Source: Omphalotus guepiniiformis
Lineage: Eukaryota; Basidiomycota; Agaricomycetes; Agaricales; Omphalotaceae
Length of the DNA stretch: 64,000 nucleotides
Direction of reading: 5' to 3'
Assembly (NCBI GenBank): GCA_028554645.1
Contig: JAQOOI010000057.1
Location: 124,001-188,000 of the forward strand
The notes below the pieces were generated by a model. The model saw only the letters and a list, made by a program, of their open reading frames with translations, was not told the origin of the DNA and did no database searches. Both the position numbers and the translations under genes were made by a program. Numbering within the stretch: the stretch's first letter is position 1; every line of letters begins with the position of its first letter. Positions 12,454 to 24,783 of the stretch are shown here, one piece after another.

Positions 12454-15041
12454 GTTCGTGGCTTGGCTCGGGTTCTGATGGTACGACGGTATATCATATG
12501 GTTTTACTATGTATCCTACGGGTTGTAATGTAACGTACTTTTGTCAATGCTGTATACTGTATCCTTGGTGGTATCGTATTCGATGATGAGAACTTTCGTA
12601 TTATTCCAGTGGCATGGCAAGCTCGATGTGTCCCTGCTTGGCACTGGCAGTGCTTGATAATCGCGTACATATATGTATGTTCGAAACCTAAATATTCGAA
12701 CATCCAGTCCGGCGGCCATTCTAATATTCAAAGATTGGATGATGATCCAGAAGCCTAAAAGTGTTGATATTCAGTAAGTACAACGAGTGTACAATGATAC
12801 AACAGAGAAACCGGTACTCACAACTGCATAGACATGTCAGGATAAGCACTATGATTCGCCATCCTAATGGTAGTTTGGGCTTGCCAACAGCTGAAGTGAC
12901 AACCGGTACATTGTCAGAAAGGGAGGATCTTTCTATAGAACGCTTCTCTGTGTCGGATTTGGAAGAACGCGACGGAGTAGAGTGAGCTATAACTGTCGCA
13001 ATACAAAGGCGACGGGAAAGAAGTCAAGGCCCACTCTATACCAGGCGAGAACGGGTCGAAATATAGGAGCTGCCGCGAGTATTTATAGTGTGGAAAGAGC
13101 ATTTGCGTCTATAACTCACCCATGACATTAGTTGCCAAAGCAAAGAAGCATTGAAGATGCGAACAAGTTACTTCGAGGCACACGAGAAGGAGTGGGATTC
13201 CTGAGTATCTGATAAGATAGGAAGTGCCGGGAGAGTAAATCACGTACGCGTTGTTCCCAGCTTGCGTAGAAACTCACAGGAAATTAGCAATATTCAGGTC
13301 CAGGAGCCTCAGAAAATACTTGTGCCTCTCATCCTCCTGCGAATCTGTGGTGAAAACGGCGTATCTTAAGCCCTAAGAGTCGATCGCGGATGATTGCCGT
13401 TTATCTGATAAAGTGGGGGAACATCCTGTAAGAGGAATGCCAAAGCAGGTAGAAATGGTGTCACAGTATATCTCAAATACTATCATGAGGCAATAGACAT
13501 GCTTCAAATTCCGGACTTCTTGATGCGAATAGTGAGCAGTGAAACCATTATGACAGTGAACACACGACCTCTATAGAAGCTCCAGTCCTATTTGTTCCTT
13601 GTGCATCATAAATAAGATGAAGAAGACGTATTATATTGGTGGTTCTTGAGACTTGTCGTCTGCAATCGAATGGTTCGATTAAATATGTCGGAATTACCCC
13701 CAGAATGTGGGACGAGAACGAGGGGAAAACGAAAACGCTCGGGTGATGAATTGACGTTGCTGAGCTTTATGTTTGACCATTGGGTGCCCTAAGGTCATGA
13801 AAGTGAGGAACAAAAGCAAATTCTAATAAGTGACGGTGAAGGTGAAGTGCCAGTGATGAAAGCAACTGGTCCGTGCGACTGTAAGGGCTTCAGGCGGAGC
13901 CTGTGCGGAGTTTACATTTCGCTTTCGGGCCAATTGGTCAATTCAATCCTTTCAACTTTCCGCCAACTGAAATAGTGAAATGCTTCATCTACTGCGTATC
14001 ATCAACAAGGGATGAACTTGGGCGTCTTTACCTTTCAAGAGGCACCTATGGGTCAACACAAGCTCAAGCTTTCGTCACTGTGTACGCGATATTTTTGGCA
14101 GCCACGGATGACTATATGCACAAAAAGCAGCTCGGCAGCTGACCAGGTGTTAGTGCATGATGAATTGCTACCCCCGCACCGCATTTGTGGCTAGAACGGT
14201 GAATGGCGAGTCTCCTGAGCATGTCGTCTCCGCTTTCTTTGCTGTTACTCTATTGTTATACGTATTGAAGTGAGTGTTCCGAGCAATCCTAATCAATTAT
14301 TGTTGACGTTGGTATCATTATATTGCATAGACCTGCGAGTGCACGATATGAATTCGCGTTACCTGCCAGACGCCAGTCAAAAAACACGACCTCCGTCCAT
14401 TGACTCTCTGCGTTATCTTCTCTGGCGAGACGAACGCTCCAACTCGATTTTTACCCTGGGCCTCCTCTGGGACTTGCTTCGCTGCAACATTTTGACCTCG
14501 TCAACGGCATACCACTCAAAAAGTCACTACAGAACTGTTGTTTGCTACCCCCGCCGTCACGAGTCTTCATTTCTGAACGTACTGCGCAGACTGATTCGTC
14601 CATCCTTTCTCGGCTCTGTCGCGTGTTGTTATAGGTTGCTATTGCATGTATTCTAGACGTCAAATGCTCATCAAACCTTCAGCTATTTGCCAAGCTAGAA
14701 ACCGCCAGCTGTCAGAACGTTGCATTCCTACGCTTGTGGCACGTAAGTTGGCCCTTTTTTTACTATCAGACACTATATTTTACTTACAAATCAATTCATC
14801 AAACGTAGTGGAATCCAGCCGATGTCATTTCGAAAGGGTCGATTACATCTGCTCGAGATGATAAGACGTTCACCTTAGACATCGAGGCAGTTGCTGACAA
14901 TCAAATGAGGGGGCTAGAGGTATAGTTTCATGGGAGGACATTCAATTTGTGCTATATAATTTGAGGCACGACTGAACTGGCTGGACATATCGTGAATTTA
15001 GGCAGATACAGGTAATTATAAACAAGTATACATATTATGTA
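12454..15041. other. Long intergenic stretch, no supported gene
   Basis: Open frames up to 128 codons (for example 14270-14656) occur on both strands, but none carries a motif, signal peptide or consistent intron structure. I found no inverted or direct repeats by eye. A small unrecognised gene in 13.9-14.9 kb cannot be excluded. Confidence 0.4.
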
Positions 15042-15048
15042 TATATAA
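15042..15048 (+). promoter_or_regulatory. TATA box of the RNase H1-N-like gene
   Basis: TATATAA lies 49 bases before the ATG at 15091, a plausible core-promoter position. Confidence 0.45.
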
Positions 15049-15090
15049 CCTTGAAGTTGACTCGCAGCTTGCATCCACTACTGATTCGAG

Positions 15091-16100
15091 ATGAGCAACT
15101 TAGGTGACGATGGCTTCGCCAATGACTCACGTCGTGGCTGCAGTCCCGCCCTCTATCGTTCAAGCTTTTTTTCATATCGAGAGCCGCGTTATTATGTATT
15201 GCTACTCGGTGATAGGCGAGGCATATATGAGGATTGGTGAGTACTGCCCGTCATCTGTAGATGGCAGCTAATGCACTGTATAGGGATCGAGCACACTTGC
15301 AAGCACGTGAAATGGATACAATTGTTAGAAAATTTGAATCCACAGAGGCAGCACTGCGATACTGGCGATTTGCCTGCCTTGATAGCCATAAACACACGAA
15401 TGGGGAAGATGACTCGTTTGTAAACCCATGGACGGGTACAAAGGCGCCGTTTACTGGTCATCCATTCAACTTGCTGACCGCAGGCACACCACGAATGATA
15501 CTTCGGGTACCTCAATCTTCCTCTCCAGTTGCAAGCGGATCTCGAGCACCTTTGCAAGCCACTGACTCTCGGGCTGCCGTGGACATCGCTACGGCAAGCC
15601 TAATACAGAGTTTACTGTCTATCCCAGTACTGTGTTCCCTCTCGAAGTTGCGAAACTCATACTGATTCAGCACGTACACAGCTCCCTAATAACGAAGACT
15701 CGAATACACAGTCGGTCCCTGCCCGGCCACAGGTTCCTACTGCCGAAACCTCTAATACGCAGTTGGCCCCAGCCCGGCCAGAGGTTTCTACTGCCGAAAG
15801 CTCTAATACACAGTTGGTTCCTGCCCGGCCACAGCTTCCTACGGCCGAAAGCTCTGATACGCAGTTGGTCCCTGCTCGGCCACAGATTAGAGCAGAGGAG
15901 GCGACTGGGATAGACCATCACATGGTGAAATGGCAATATAACACTCGAATGTTTGTAAATATGTGAGTCAATTTGCTTACATCCGCTTCAGTTGAGTTGA
16001 CGCATGTAATTTCAGAGATGAGGCTTTTGCGCTATATAAGGAATTGTTTACCGCGGGTATTCCTGTTAAGATACTAGCTGTCAAGAATGTGGATATGTAA
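15091..16100 (+). CDS. RNase H1 N-terminal-like (viroplasmin-like) domain protein with tandem repeats
   Basis: Four exons (15091-15236, 15284-15626, 15682-15962, 16016-16100) with canonical introns of 47, 55 and 53 nt give 284 residues. Residues 36 onward read YYVLLLGDRRGIYEDW, then FESTEAALRYW. This is the pattern of the RNase H1 N-terminal / caulimovirus viroplasmin-like domain (YxVxxGxxxGIYxxW ... F....EA..YW), which binds RNA-DNA hybrids or dsRNA and is common in mushroom proteins without a catalytic RNase H domain. Exon 3 encodes nearly four copies of a 17-residue repeat (NTQLVPARPQLPTAESS type). The C-terminal exon encodes DEAFALYKELFTAGIPVKIL, resembling a second half-copy of the domain end. 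No catalytic domain is present. The molecular role is unknown. Confidence 0.68.
15703..15894 (+). repeat. Coding minisatellite, 51-bp unit, about 3.8 copies
   Basis: Units start at 15703, 15754, 15805 and 15856, each exactly 51 bp (17 codons), keeping the reading frame of the RNase H1-N-like gene. They encode Pro/Ala/Thr-rich repeats that differ at a few positions, so the array is not brand new. Confidence 0.85.
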
Positions 16101-16722
16101 CGTTTGTGTAGCATCAGGTACAGGTCTACCAGTAGATGCAGAATATCAACACGCCAAATTCTTTAGTTATCCACGAGCTTCAGGCTTTCAGGACACTGAT
16201 CAATTCATGATTAGAATTTATGAATGAGTACATGGGATCCAAGTGGAATAGGAGTTGGCAGTCGCCGCGGCGGATGCGGCATCTCATCTTCATGTAATAC
16301 AGTATTATCAACTCCGCCCGAACTGAGTCAGTACTCTGAGTAAACAGTCAAAGCGTCCGAGTCATCCACTCTTTCTGCCTCCACTCCTCACACTCAGCTA
16401 CACAGCAAGCGGACCCGTTCACTTACTACAGAGGATCGAGAACAAGCGCGCGCATTACAGAGATGAAAATCGGCGATGGCGTTACTCAGAATAGTAAACG
16501 CGATTAGATAGCAATTCAGACTGTTCCCATGTTTCGGTTGAAAGTGGGTCGAATTATAGAGGAGAGGAGATCGATGTATTTTGAAACTTGGTATGATAGG
16601 ACAAAGCAGCCCAAGATCGCAAGGATTACTTATGTCATTGTAAGCCCTTGCAGAACAAAAATAATAATCGTATGGCTCCAAGGATGTCTCAGTAATCGTC
16701 CTCGGGGAAGTTTTGCCAGGGT
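16101..16722. other. Intergenic before the MFS gene
   Basis: The open frame at 16394-16681 on the minus strand has no motif. The stretch ends in the MFS promoter. Nothing else was seen. Confidence 0.45.
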
Positions 16723-16729
16723 TATATAA
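16723..16729 (+). promoter_or_regulatory. TATA box of the MFS gene
   Basis: TATATAA lies 51 bases upstream of the ATG at 16774. Confidence 0.5.
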
Positions 16730-16773
16730 CCCATGCCCAACGAAAAACCTATAGCGTTACCCTTCGTCAAAAC

Positions 16774-19214
16774 ATGGATCTATTTCGCGACTCTATTGCT
16801 GGTTACGCTCTATATTACCTCTCTGGTCGACGTCTTCTTCCACATCCAGAAGATCTTGAGGATTTTCAACCTCCCGCGTGTTATTGTAAGGGCGAAAAGA
16901 ATGACAAACTACCCTCAAGGTCAGACGGATCCCCTTCAACTCAGGCTGGTGGTTCATCAGAGCGTGCGAGTAGAAAGTCTCGATACAGTTCTGAGCAGAA
17001 CACAGTAGTTGAGGATGTTGTTGGTGCTGACGCCCAGGAGAAGGGTCAGGCAGGAAGAAGGCCGTCGGAAAAGGATGTTCCGGAGCTTCCACTGAATAGG
17101 ACGGTGACGACGAATCCGAATTCGCAAGAGATGGATTCGGAGTATGACCCAAATCTTGTTACTTGGTATGGACCAGACGATCCGGCGAAGTACGTTATGG
17201 GTTTCTGACTTTCAGCTCATATCTGACTGTCTCCTGCATATAGCCCGGTCAATTGGTCATTGCTGAAAAAATGTGTCGTCACGTTCGGACTGTGTTTACT
17301 TACATTCTCGGTATACATCGGGTCGAGTATCTATGCACCTGGTGAACCAGGTACTTCATCTATGTTTACTTCACCGGTCTGACAGTGCTAACTCTAGTCT
17401 TTACTAGACTTTGCACAACACTTTCATACTAGCCCGACTGTAGCCTCACTAGGCCTCACCCTCTTCGTCTTCGGTTACGGCATAGGACCAATGTTTCTCT
17501 CCGCCCTTACAGAAATACCAGCTGTAGGACGAAACCCGACATACATCGTAACACTCGCGATTTTCGTTATTCTCCAAGTCCCAACAATTACGGCGGTCAA
17601 TGTGCCAGGGTTCATGGTGTTGAGGTTTTTAGCTGGATTCTGGGGATCGCGTAAGTTGTATCAACGAAATTTCTTTACATCTTGTTCATTTATCGCGCCT
17701 TCAGCACCTCTTGCAACGGCTGGTGCCAGTATAGCAGATATGTTTCCTCCCAAAACCAGGGCCTATGCGATTGGGGTGTGGGGCGCTGCAGGTATGTCCA
17801 CACTTTTTTGAGGGAAGAGTAGCATTTTGACCTTCTTGTCAGCTGTTTGTGGTCCTGTTTTAGGGTGTGTTGTCTACATAGCAGCTGAAGAAATAATTCT
17901 GATTTCAGACTCATTATAGTCCCTTAATCGCTGGGTTTTCCTCAAGTGTAGGATGGCGTTGGGCTTTGTGGCCGCTGTTGTTCCTTTCTGGCGGAACACT
18001 ATTGTTGCTTATATTCATCCTACCGGAAACTTCACCGCATAATATACTTTATAGGAGGAAAGAGAGGTTGAGAAGGAAGACTGGGAATCAAGAGTTGTGG
18101 ACTGTTGGTGATAAATTGAGTGAGTCCGAGGATGCTTTTATGAGTAGCTCCCGATTTACCTAAGGTCATAGTGTCGAGCATGACTGTCGGTCAAGTTGCT
18201 ATGATGACTCTTATTCGTCCATTTCAGGTAAGTGTGTATATTCCGATGATGAAGTTCATAAAGCTGATGATTTCTCAATCGATAGCTTATGTTGACGGAG
18301 CCCATTGTACTAGCGCTAAACACTTACATCGCTCTTGTCTACGCCATTCTCGTGAGTCACACGCCATCCTTCCGCATATCCCATTCTGTCCCAAGGCTAA
18401 TTATTACCTCCAACGATCTAGTACATTTGGTTTGAAGCATTCCCACTCGTTTTCGGCGGAGTGTATAATTTCTCCCCAGGCCTCCAAGGTCTCGCATTCA
18501 TGGGTATTTTCGTTGGTGCTTTGCTTTCATATGCAGGATATTGTGTGTACACCAAGATTTGGCTCGCACCACTGTTTGATGTGGGAGAGGATGGGAAGAT
18601 GAAGATGACGCCGGAGGATAGGTTACCTCCAGCTTGTTTTGGGTGTTGGCTTGTACCATTGTGTATGGTGAGTTGACTTCTCCAATTTCTAAGAATTTTA
18701 ATTTTATGCTTTCTTTGGAATACATAGTTCTGGTTCGGCTGGACAGCAACGGGAAGTATACATTGGATTGTACCTATCATTGGATCATCATTCTTTGGTA
18801 TGGGGGTGTTTCTGCTCTTCCAAAGTGCTCTTAATTACCTCGTACGTTCCCTCATATCCTCATACTAAAGTGTTATAATGATCAACATTTCGCATCAGCC
18901 CGATGCATATCCCGAATACGCTGCTTCCGTTCTAGCCGGAAATGATTTCTTCCGTTCGATGGTTGGAGGAGCTTTCCCGTTGTTTGCTAGAGCAATGTTT
19001 CAAAATCTGCAGAGGAATGGACCGAAAGCGTTTCCTGTTTCTTGGGGGTGTACTTTACTTGGGTTAATCTTGCTTTTTGGTGAAGTTGAGTTTGGTGATG
19101 CTGATAAACGTGTCAGTTGGGTTGTTGAGTATCGCTATGGTGCCTATACCGTTTGTATTTTATAGATTTGGGAAGGCGATTAGGTATAGATCTAGGTTTG
19201 CGTTGCATGAATAA
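16774..19214 (+). CDS. MFS drug/H+ antiporter, DHA1 type
   Basis: A plasma-membrane proton-coupled exporter of the fungal DHA1 multidrug family. The start [20 protein letters not shown] is the conserved cytosolic N-terminus of fluconazole/cycloheximide-resistance-like transporters. After about 130 hydrophilic residues come the DDPANPVNWS motif (made by the splice 17191/17245) and then twelve membrane segments. Recognisable pieces are [70 protein letters not shown] and the TM7-12 half with [20 protein letters not shown]. There are about ten exons. The long frame stops early near 19165, but the typical C-terminus ([20 protein letters not shown]) follows in another frame to the TAA at 19212-19214, so a last short intron lies near 19080-19116. 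The substrate cannot be told from sequence. Confidence 0.85.
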
Positions 19215-19961
19215 TTCGGGGTTATTCCACATCTTTGTAGAAATAGATTCTTTCCACTACAACGACAGCGACGATTATCGTATCATTCACAGGTTTGCGC
19301 CAAATTGTATAGTATAATTAACACAACTTCATGATGAATTTTACATTCACATCTATATCAATTTGCCTGGGTGCTGAAGCAGTGCAAGGGTGCAATTGCT
19401 TTCTAGATATACTAATCCATGTGTTTCTGCCGTACATGTCTTCCCAGACTCGTCAGCGCAACAAAAACTTCAATTGGCTTCCTTTGAGATCAAGTTCTCC
19501 CGGGAAAAAAAGCCCAAAAATGAGTAGAGTCAATTCATACTACATAGCAGCTGCGACCATTTTTATACAAATTGAGAGTTCTCAGACGAATAAGTGTACC
19601 AGTTTTGGCCGCGCATGCAACCAGATCAATGATATGGGGCAGTACTCTAGAGCGGGAGGTAGAAGCAGTCAGGGTATGTTCGTGATTACACAACTCTTGT
19701 CGCCAGTGGTTAACTTGGCTGCCAAATATAATTGGCTGAAAACTGCTCAGACTGTGGCACCGAGTGCCTTTCTTCAAGTAGGCATGCAGCATAAACATAC
19801 ATCTTTCATATAAAGTACGATACAATACAGTCAGTCAGCAAACAGAGCATCTGTAAAAAGGAATGGGTGTAGCGCTAGGACCTAAGGTAATGAGAAATTG
19901 ACGCTCGGAAGCGCGTAGGCGGATATTGGGGGCAACGCGCGAAGAAAAGAGAGTCCAACAT
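19215..19961. other. Intergenic between MFS and DUF262 copy B (convergent)
   Basis: A 160-codon open frame (19331-19813, plus) has no motif and lies where two 3' untranslated regions meet. I regard it as chance. Confidence 0.45.
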
Positions 19962-22532
19962 CTATGAAGAGTTGTTCGACCCGGAACCCGACCCCGGCGG
20001 CGGCGGCTGCATCCCAGGTAATTGCATTCCCAAATGCATCTGGTGCATCCCATTTGCAAGCTGGGGCATCGCCACACCTCCCATCATTCCCCTCCACATC
20101 TGCTCCATCTGAGCCTGGCTTCCAAAGCCACCTGCAGACATGTTGTCCCCGGACGACAAATGGTGCTGTGACGGCTGTGGCCCGCCGGAGCCATTGAGCA
20201 GGCTTCCAGAGAAAGCAAAACCTGGCCCACTTCCAGGTCCAGGTCCAGGTCCAGGCGAAGGGAGCTTTTGGGGGTTAGGCATCGAGTCGTCGCGCCGAGC
20301 AGACATAGTCGCGGCCTTCGCCGCTCTCAAACTAGCGAGTGGATCACTCCTTCGAGACCCTGGTGCAGATATTGAGGACGTTGAAGGAGCTCTAGGACCA
20401 GACCCAGACGGAACGACTTCCTGCAACTTGGCCTTTCGTCTGGTCGGAGACGAAGCGGCGGGGGACCTCTTCGTTTGCGTTCTTGGGGGTTCATGGTAAT
20501 CGTCGTCATCATCGTCTATTGCCGCTGACTGGCGTTTTCTCTTGGTCGAAGTCGTAGAGGCAGTCTCAGAATCCTGCTTTCTAGACTTTTTCGTAGGAGA
20601 GTCCTTGGACACAACTTTGATGAATTCAATCATCGTCTTCCCCACGCGATCATTCAGTCGTATATCCTTGTGCAGACTGCGAACGTCGTCTCGCATCCGG
20701 GATATCACATCAGAGAGCTCCGAAAGGTTAAGGCGTGATGCTGGGAGGGGAAGAACACCATGGACGTAAATGAGGATCGCGATACAAATCATCTCTATGG
20801 GCGAAACCTTGGAACTCGTTATTAACAATATCCCAGAATAATACTTGAACAACGCACCTTGGGATAAGCGGTGAAGGGGGCCGAATACTTCGAAGTCGTA
20901 GCCAGCTTCACGAAGATGTCATACGTCTCTTTAACTTTCTTCGCGAAGGACTCAGAAACCTCAACACCAGTGGAACTGTATGCGTCGGTGTCCTTCCCCT
21001 TCTTCCCATCCGGACTACTCGCGACCAGCCACTTCTCCACCTGCGGTAGACTCCCGGCATTTCTCAGTACTTCTCGACCTCCATTCTTGGTTGTGCCCCA
21101 CTTTTCCATGCAATATATTGCTTGAGCAATACAACGGAAATCGCTTCCACGATTGGTGTCCCAAGGTAGCACGGGTGAGGCCAAGGTTTCCTCTGTAACA
21201 TAAGTTTCGAGTATGGAGCGTACGAATTTTGCCCTCGGCGTATTGATGACGTGGAGCTTTTCAGCGGAGGTTAGGGCCATACCAAGTTGGACTCGCTGTA
21301 AACGAGGCATCGTGTCAGCTGCCGTTTTAAGAGAAGATTTGAAAACAGGATAAAATGCAAGCTAGGTCACACCAGTGAAGGAAACGACCTCTGCCGGAGC
21401 ATGCTCCTGACCGACGAGGATGATTGGAAAGAAGAGGGAACAATGTACACACTTGGAAGATATCACGCTCGTCCGAATCCGTTAGATCTCCATACTCAAC
21501 ACAGACGATTTGTTTGTTGGCAAATATCGTGCGGTACTTCGCTGGGAGAAGCTTCTTGGATTTCGCAGTTTTGGCTGACTTAGAATCGTCCCTGTACCAT
21601 AGTCTTTCATTTGTAATTCTGTGGGGAAAATTCAAATCAGCACGCAATGCCAGCGGCCGGGAATAACGACGTACGGGTCACGGTCTGCATCAGAAGAGTT
21701 GGAAGATGATGAGTACAATGGTAGTTGTAGGGCAATAAGCAGGGAACGCACGTGGAATCTGCAAAATCAGCGCTAATGAATTAAGGTACGACAGCGATTA
21801 TGAATGAATGTCACTTACGATACCATCCATGAAACTGGCATCACAATCAATGATTGAAGAAGAGACAGGGATGTCAGCCTAACTTGGACTAATGCGGAGA
21901 GAAAAAAGCAATGTCTTCCCATCATCCAAAGAGGTACATGGGAAGGATGCGAAAGCGGGCGACAAGAACTACCCACCGATGTATGCTGGTCAGACGCTGT
22001 TTGCCATCAATGCACGTTCTGTTCTCGGATCCATCGTCGTGAATGTTGACAGCTGCGGAAAATAGAATTGAGTTTCATGTAGCGCCGATGTCACGAGGAT
22101 TGCGCAGCAAAGATGATTGGGGGAATGTAGAAATTTCTGAGAATTGAGTCGATGAGCCCGGTCTGTTTTTCTTTCGTCCAAACCACATCTACGAGAATAT
22201 CGTTAGCCACGTTGATGAAATCGCCAGGGATAAAGACGCACCTCGCTGGTATTCTGGCTCTAAGTTGATATCTCCGTTGTGAATCTGGTCTACAAGAGCA
22301 GTTAGGACCACGCCATTAGGAGCAAATTCTCTGACGACGTACCATAGAGGGCCTGAGCCGTATACGTCGTCGCCCGAGGTGGCTTCAGAGCCTTTTGAAG
22401 CTTATATCCCCCGTCATTGCCTCCACTTTTACGCGTAGCTCGTGAGCTCGAAGTCCCTTGAGTTGGTTTGCCATCCTCGTAAGAAAGCTCGTCTTCTTCG
22501 GACGTGAGATCCGACAATTCGTCTTCAGACAT
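19962..22532 (-). CDS. DUF262 / GmrSD-N-like protein, copy B
   Basis: A paralogue of the gene at 2444-5257 with the same exon plan. Exon 1 (ATG at 22532) encodes an acidic N-terminus (MSEDELSDLTSEEDELSYED). It is followed by the DUF262 core: INLEPEYQR, VVWTKEKQTGLIDSILRNFY, then NRTCIDGKQRLTSIH with the DGxQR hallmark, then NERLWYRDD, FANKQIVCVEYGDLTDSDER and RVQLGMALTSAEKLHVINTP. Here the junction before RVQLG uses a normal acceptor (TTTACAG), unlike copy A. The last exon starts with VSPIEMICIAILIYVHGVLP and ends in a low-complexity tail with basic clusters (TKRKRQ) and a Pro-Gly repeat at about 20236-20262. In bacterial GmrSD the domain is a ParB-like nucleotide-dependent module, but the fungal role is unknown. 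The basic tail suggests nuclear location. Confidence 0.85.
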
Positions 22533-24129
22533 GATAGTTTATTCGAGATATCTAGAAGAGAGGACAAGGCGAGATCACAAGTGAGCCCGGAAATGCAAAG
22601 TAAAACAAATATAAACCGGGAATAGAGAAGAAAGAAATTTTAAAGGAACGTCAGCATGCTATAGATGGCGCCGAGAACAGAGTAATGAAGAGGACGTACA
22701 CAGATACAGATGAAGAGAGCAATAAAGTTGAGGAGAATACTGAATCTTGCCACAGGGGATTGCAAGGGTGGAAAACAAACTGGAACAAGTTGTGCTATAC
22801 AGTAATCCCGTTTCTCGAGCGGAGTTTAAAATTGTACCGTGCCGCTTCTTCAGTCTGCCAATTGGAAGACTGTAACTCATTTAATACTTTGGGTGATGTG
22901 AGGTGATGTGGCACCATGCCTATAATTTCAACTGGGCATCTGACTCAATCAAATGTATTGCCATTCACTTAGACTGAACCTTTATTTGGTGCCGGCATTG
23001 TCATACCATACCATACATATCAAAATGATATACCATGACAGTGTTAGTTCCCAAGTATACAAAACAGGCTATGCAGCCAGCACTATCAGATGAAGTTGTT
23101 CCTGTTTTCAGCTACACATTAATGCAGTCCTTGGATTGATATCATGACTGATATCTTGATGCATCTCCATAGCGGAATGATTACCATGTTCAACTTTCAG
23201 CAACTTGAAAGTTTTATCAGCTTGCAAGATTTTCTCTCTGCTTTGGAAACAGAATAGAGGGCTGGTAATTCCATATTAGTCAAAAGTACACTTGTGTTGG
23301 AATTCATGAGTACCACTTTATTGGTATAGCTTCACAGTAGATCAAAGACTATCATCATGTTTATTAGTTGGTCAACTTCCCATAGTGCTGAGGATATATT
23401 GGGATATATTCACTTACATGCAGCAGTAGATGACAAAACACTAAAAGATTTATCTTTTACGGACATCTTGACAGGTTACTAGTTTCAAACTTCCATTCAT
23501 AGCCTTCTTCATATACCTTCATTTATCCTCATGTTTATCCTCATGTTTCCCAAATCTTGATACCATGGCAGGGGTTCTAGTTTAATAAATCATTCTTGGA
23601 AATTAAGGTTTAATGCAAAAGTTATACTTGTGCTATTGTATCCTATCTTGATCAATTCAATCATGGACACATAAGCTCAAACACTACTATCACAAAGACA
23701 ATCCTCAGTGTTGCTGCTAGCTCTGTATAGGTAGATCTGAGATTAGTCCTAGAATCTCACTCATGGCCTTGTATTCTATCTGCATACATGTGTAATGCAC
23801 ACTCACAACCACAGATAGGTGATGAACAGATAAACATAGAACATTAATGCTCTCACATACACTTACTGTCACCAAACATGAGCAAACTTTTGATAGATCA
23901 CACAAATTTTGCTTCAAGACAACAGCATTCTAGCTGCATCATTCACAAGAATTTCCAGGAACTTATTCTGAATTGTTTCACATATATCAAGTCTAGCTGT
24001 GTCAGAAGATGGATGGTTAACTGATCACAAATCATCATTTGGATTGCTTTTATCACAGCATACATTTAAAAGTACAGCAAAGCTATACAAATATACTGAT
24101 CTACTCAAGAATTGAGATGAGATAGGATA
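22533..24129. repeat. CpG-depleted intergenic block, left part
   Basis: From about 22.9 kb the DNA becomes AT-rich and nearly lacks CpG: I counted about three CG dinucleotides between 22980 and 24129. No open frame has a motif. The same texture resumes on the other side of the retrotransposon (32572 to about 34.2 kb), so this is one old block split by the insertion. It is probably ancient, formerly methylated transposon or repeat DNA. Confidence 0.65.
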
Positions 24130-24669
24130 TGTTAAGTACGTGCGGACTAGAGACAGTAAGAGTGCGAGGACCTCCGAGGAGGTCCGAGAGAAGGAGTTCG
24201 AAAGGAACAAGACAAGATAAACCAGGAGCTCCGAATTGCTCCGGCAACAAGACTTCACCCGGTAGGCAGTATTATTTCGATACTGCCCTCCGTGCTGCAC
24301 CCGGATTGGAAGTCCGAGGAGAGATGAGAGTTCAGACGAGAAATTCAAGATAGTAGTCCGGAGACTAATTTGATTTAAAACTAAAGTATATACAGTATAA
24401 GCGTGAAGTATTTATATGAGTATTCTACCGGAGATACTCGGAGTAATAAAACAATAGTGTGAGAAGAATGAAACTAAAGAACAATAAGAACATGGAACGT
24501 CGGCGACGTTCGGATGTCCGGAGTGGAAAATAATAATAAAAGCGAATAGGAAAGCGTGAATTTGTAAAGTGAACCATATGGAAAGATTGAATAGATGTCA
24601 GGAAGAAGAAATCAAAGAAGTTCTAGAAACCGGAGGTCTGACCCGGAGTTCCGGCGCATAGCCGTAACA
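24130..24669 (-). repeat. LTR (3' LTR in element orientation)
   Basis: 540 bp, near-identical to 32032-32571. The two differences I see are at about 24155 (A versus G) and about 24506 (C versus T). It contains the minus-strand TATA box and the predicted transcript-start string found in the other copy, and is rich in CGG/CCG triplets. Confidence 0.95.
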
Positions 24670-24672
24670 GTA

Positions 24673-24682
24673 TCTCCCTCTT
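24673..24682 (-). other. Polypurine tract
   Basis: AAGAGGGAGA on the minus strand, three bases from the LTR edge. This is the expected site for priming plus-strand DNA synthesis. Confidence 0.75.
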
Positions 24683-24775
24683 AGGGTTCTTGCCCTCAAG
24701 AACCCTAAGTCCCAAGTCCCAAGTCCCAGGTCCGAAGTTTCAACATCGACCAAATCCTGCCAAACAATGGATTGG

Positions 24776-24783
24776 TATAAAAG
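24776..24783 (+). promoter_or_regulatory. TATA box of the antisense retrotransposon gene
   Basis: TATAAAAG lies 75 bases before the ATG at 24851 and overlaps a possible upstream in-frame Met codon at 24767. A TATA box here argues that transcription starts near 24.8 kb on the plus strand, so the 24851 start is the real one. Confidence 0.65.

Noticed and set aside
14270..14656. 128-codon plus-strand open frame
   Set aside because: The composition looks random, with no domain and no splice partners. An unknown small gene cannot be fully excluded.
16733..17008. Upstream ATG frame ([15 protein letters not shown]) over the MFS start
   Set aside because: It is in another frame. The MDLFRDS start at 16774 matches the transporter family.
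19331..19813. 160-codon plus-strand open frame
   Set aside because: No motif, no signal peptide, and located in the meeting 3' ends of the MFS and DUF262 genes.
24025..24348. Minus-strand open frame in the left LTR, almost identical to one in the right LTR
   Set aside because: The conservation comes from the LTR copies themselves. The frame crosses the LTR edge and shows no domain.
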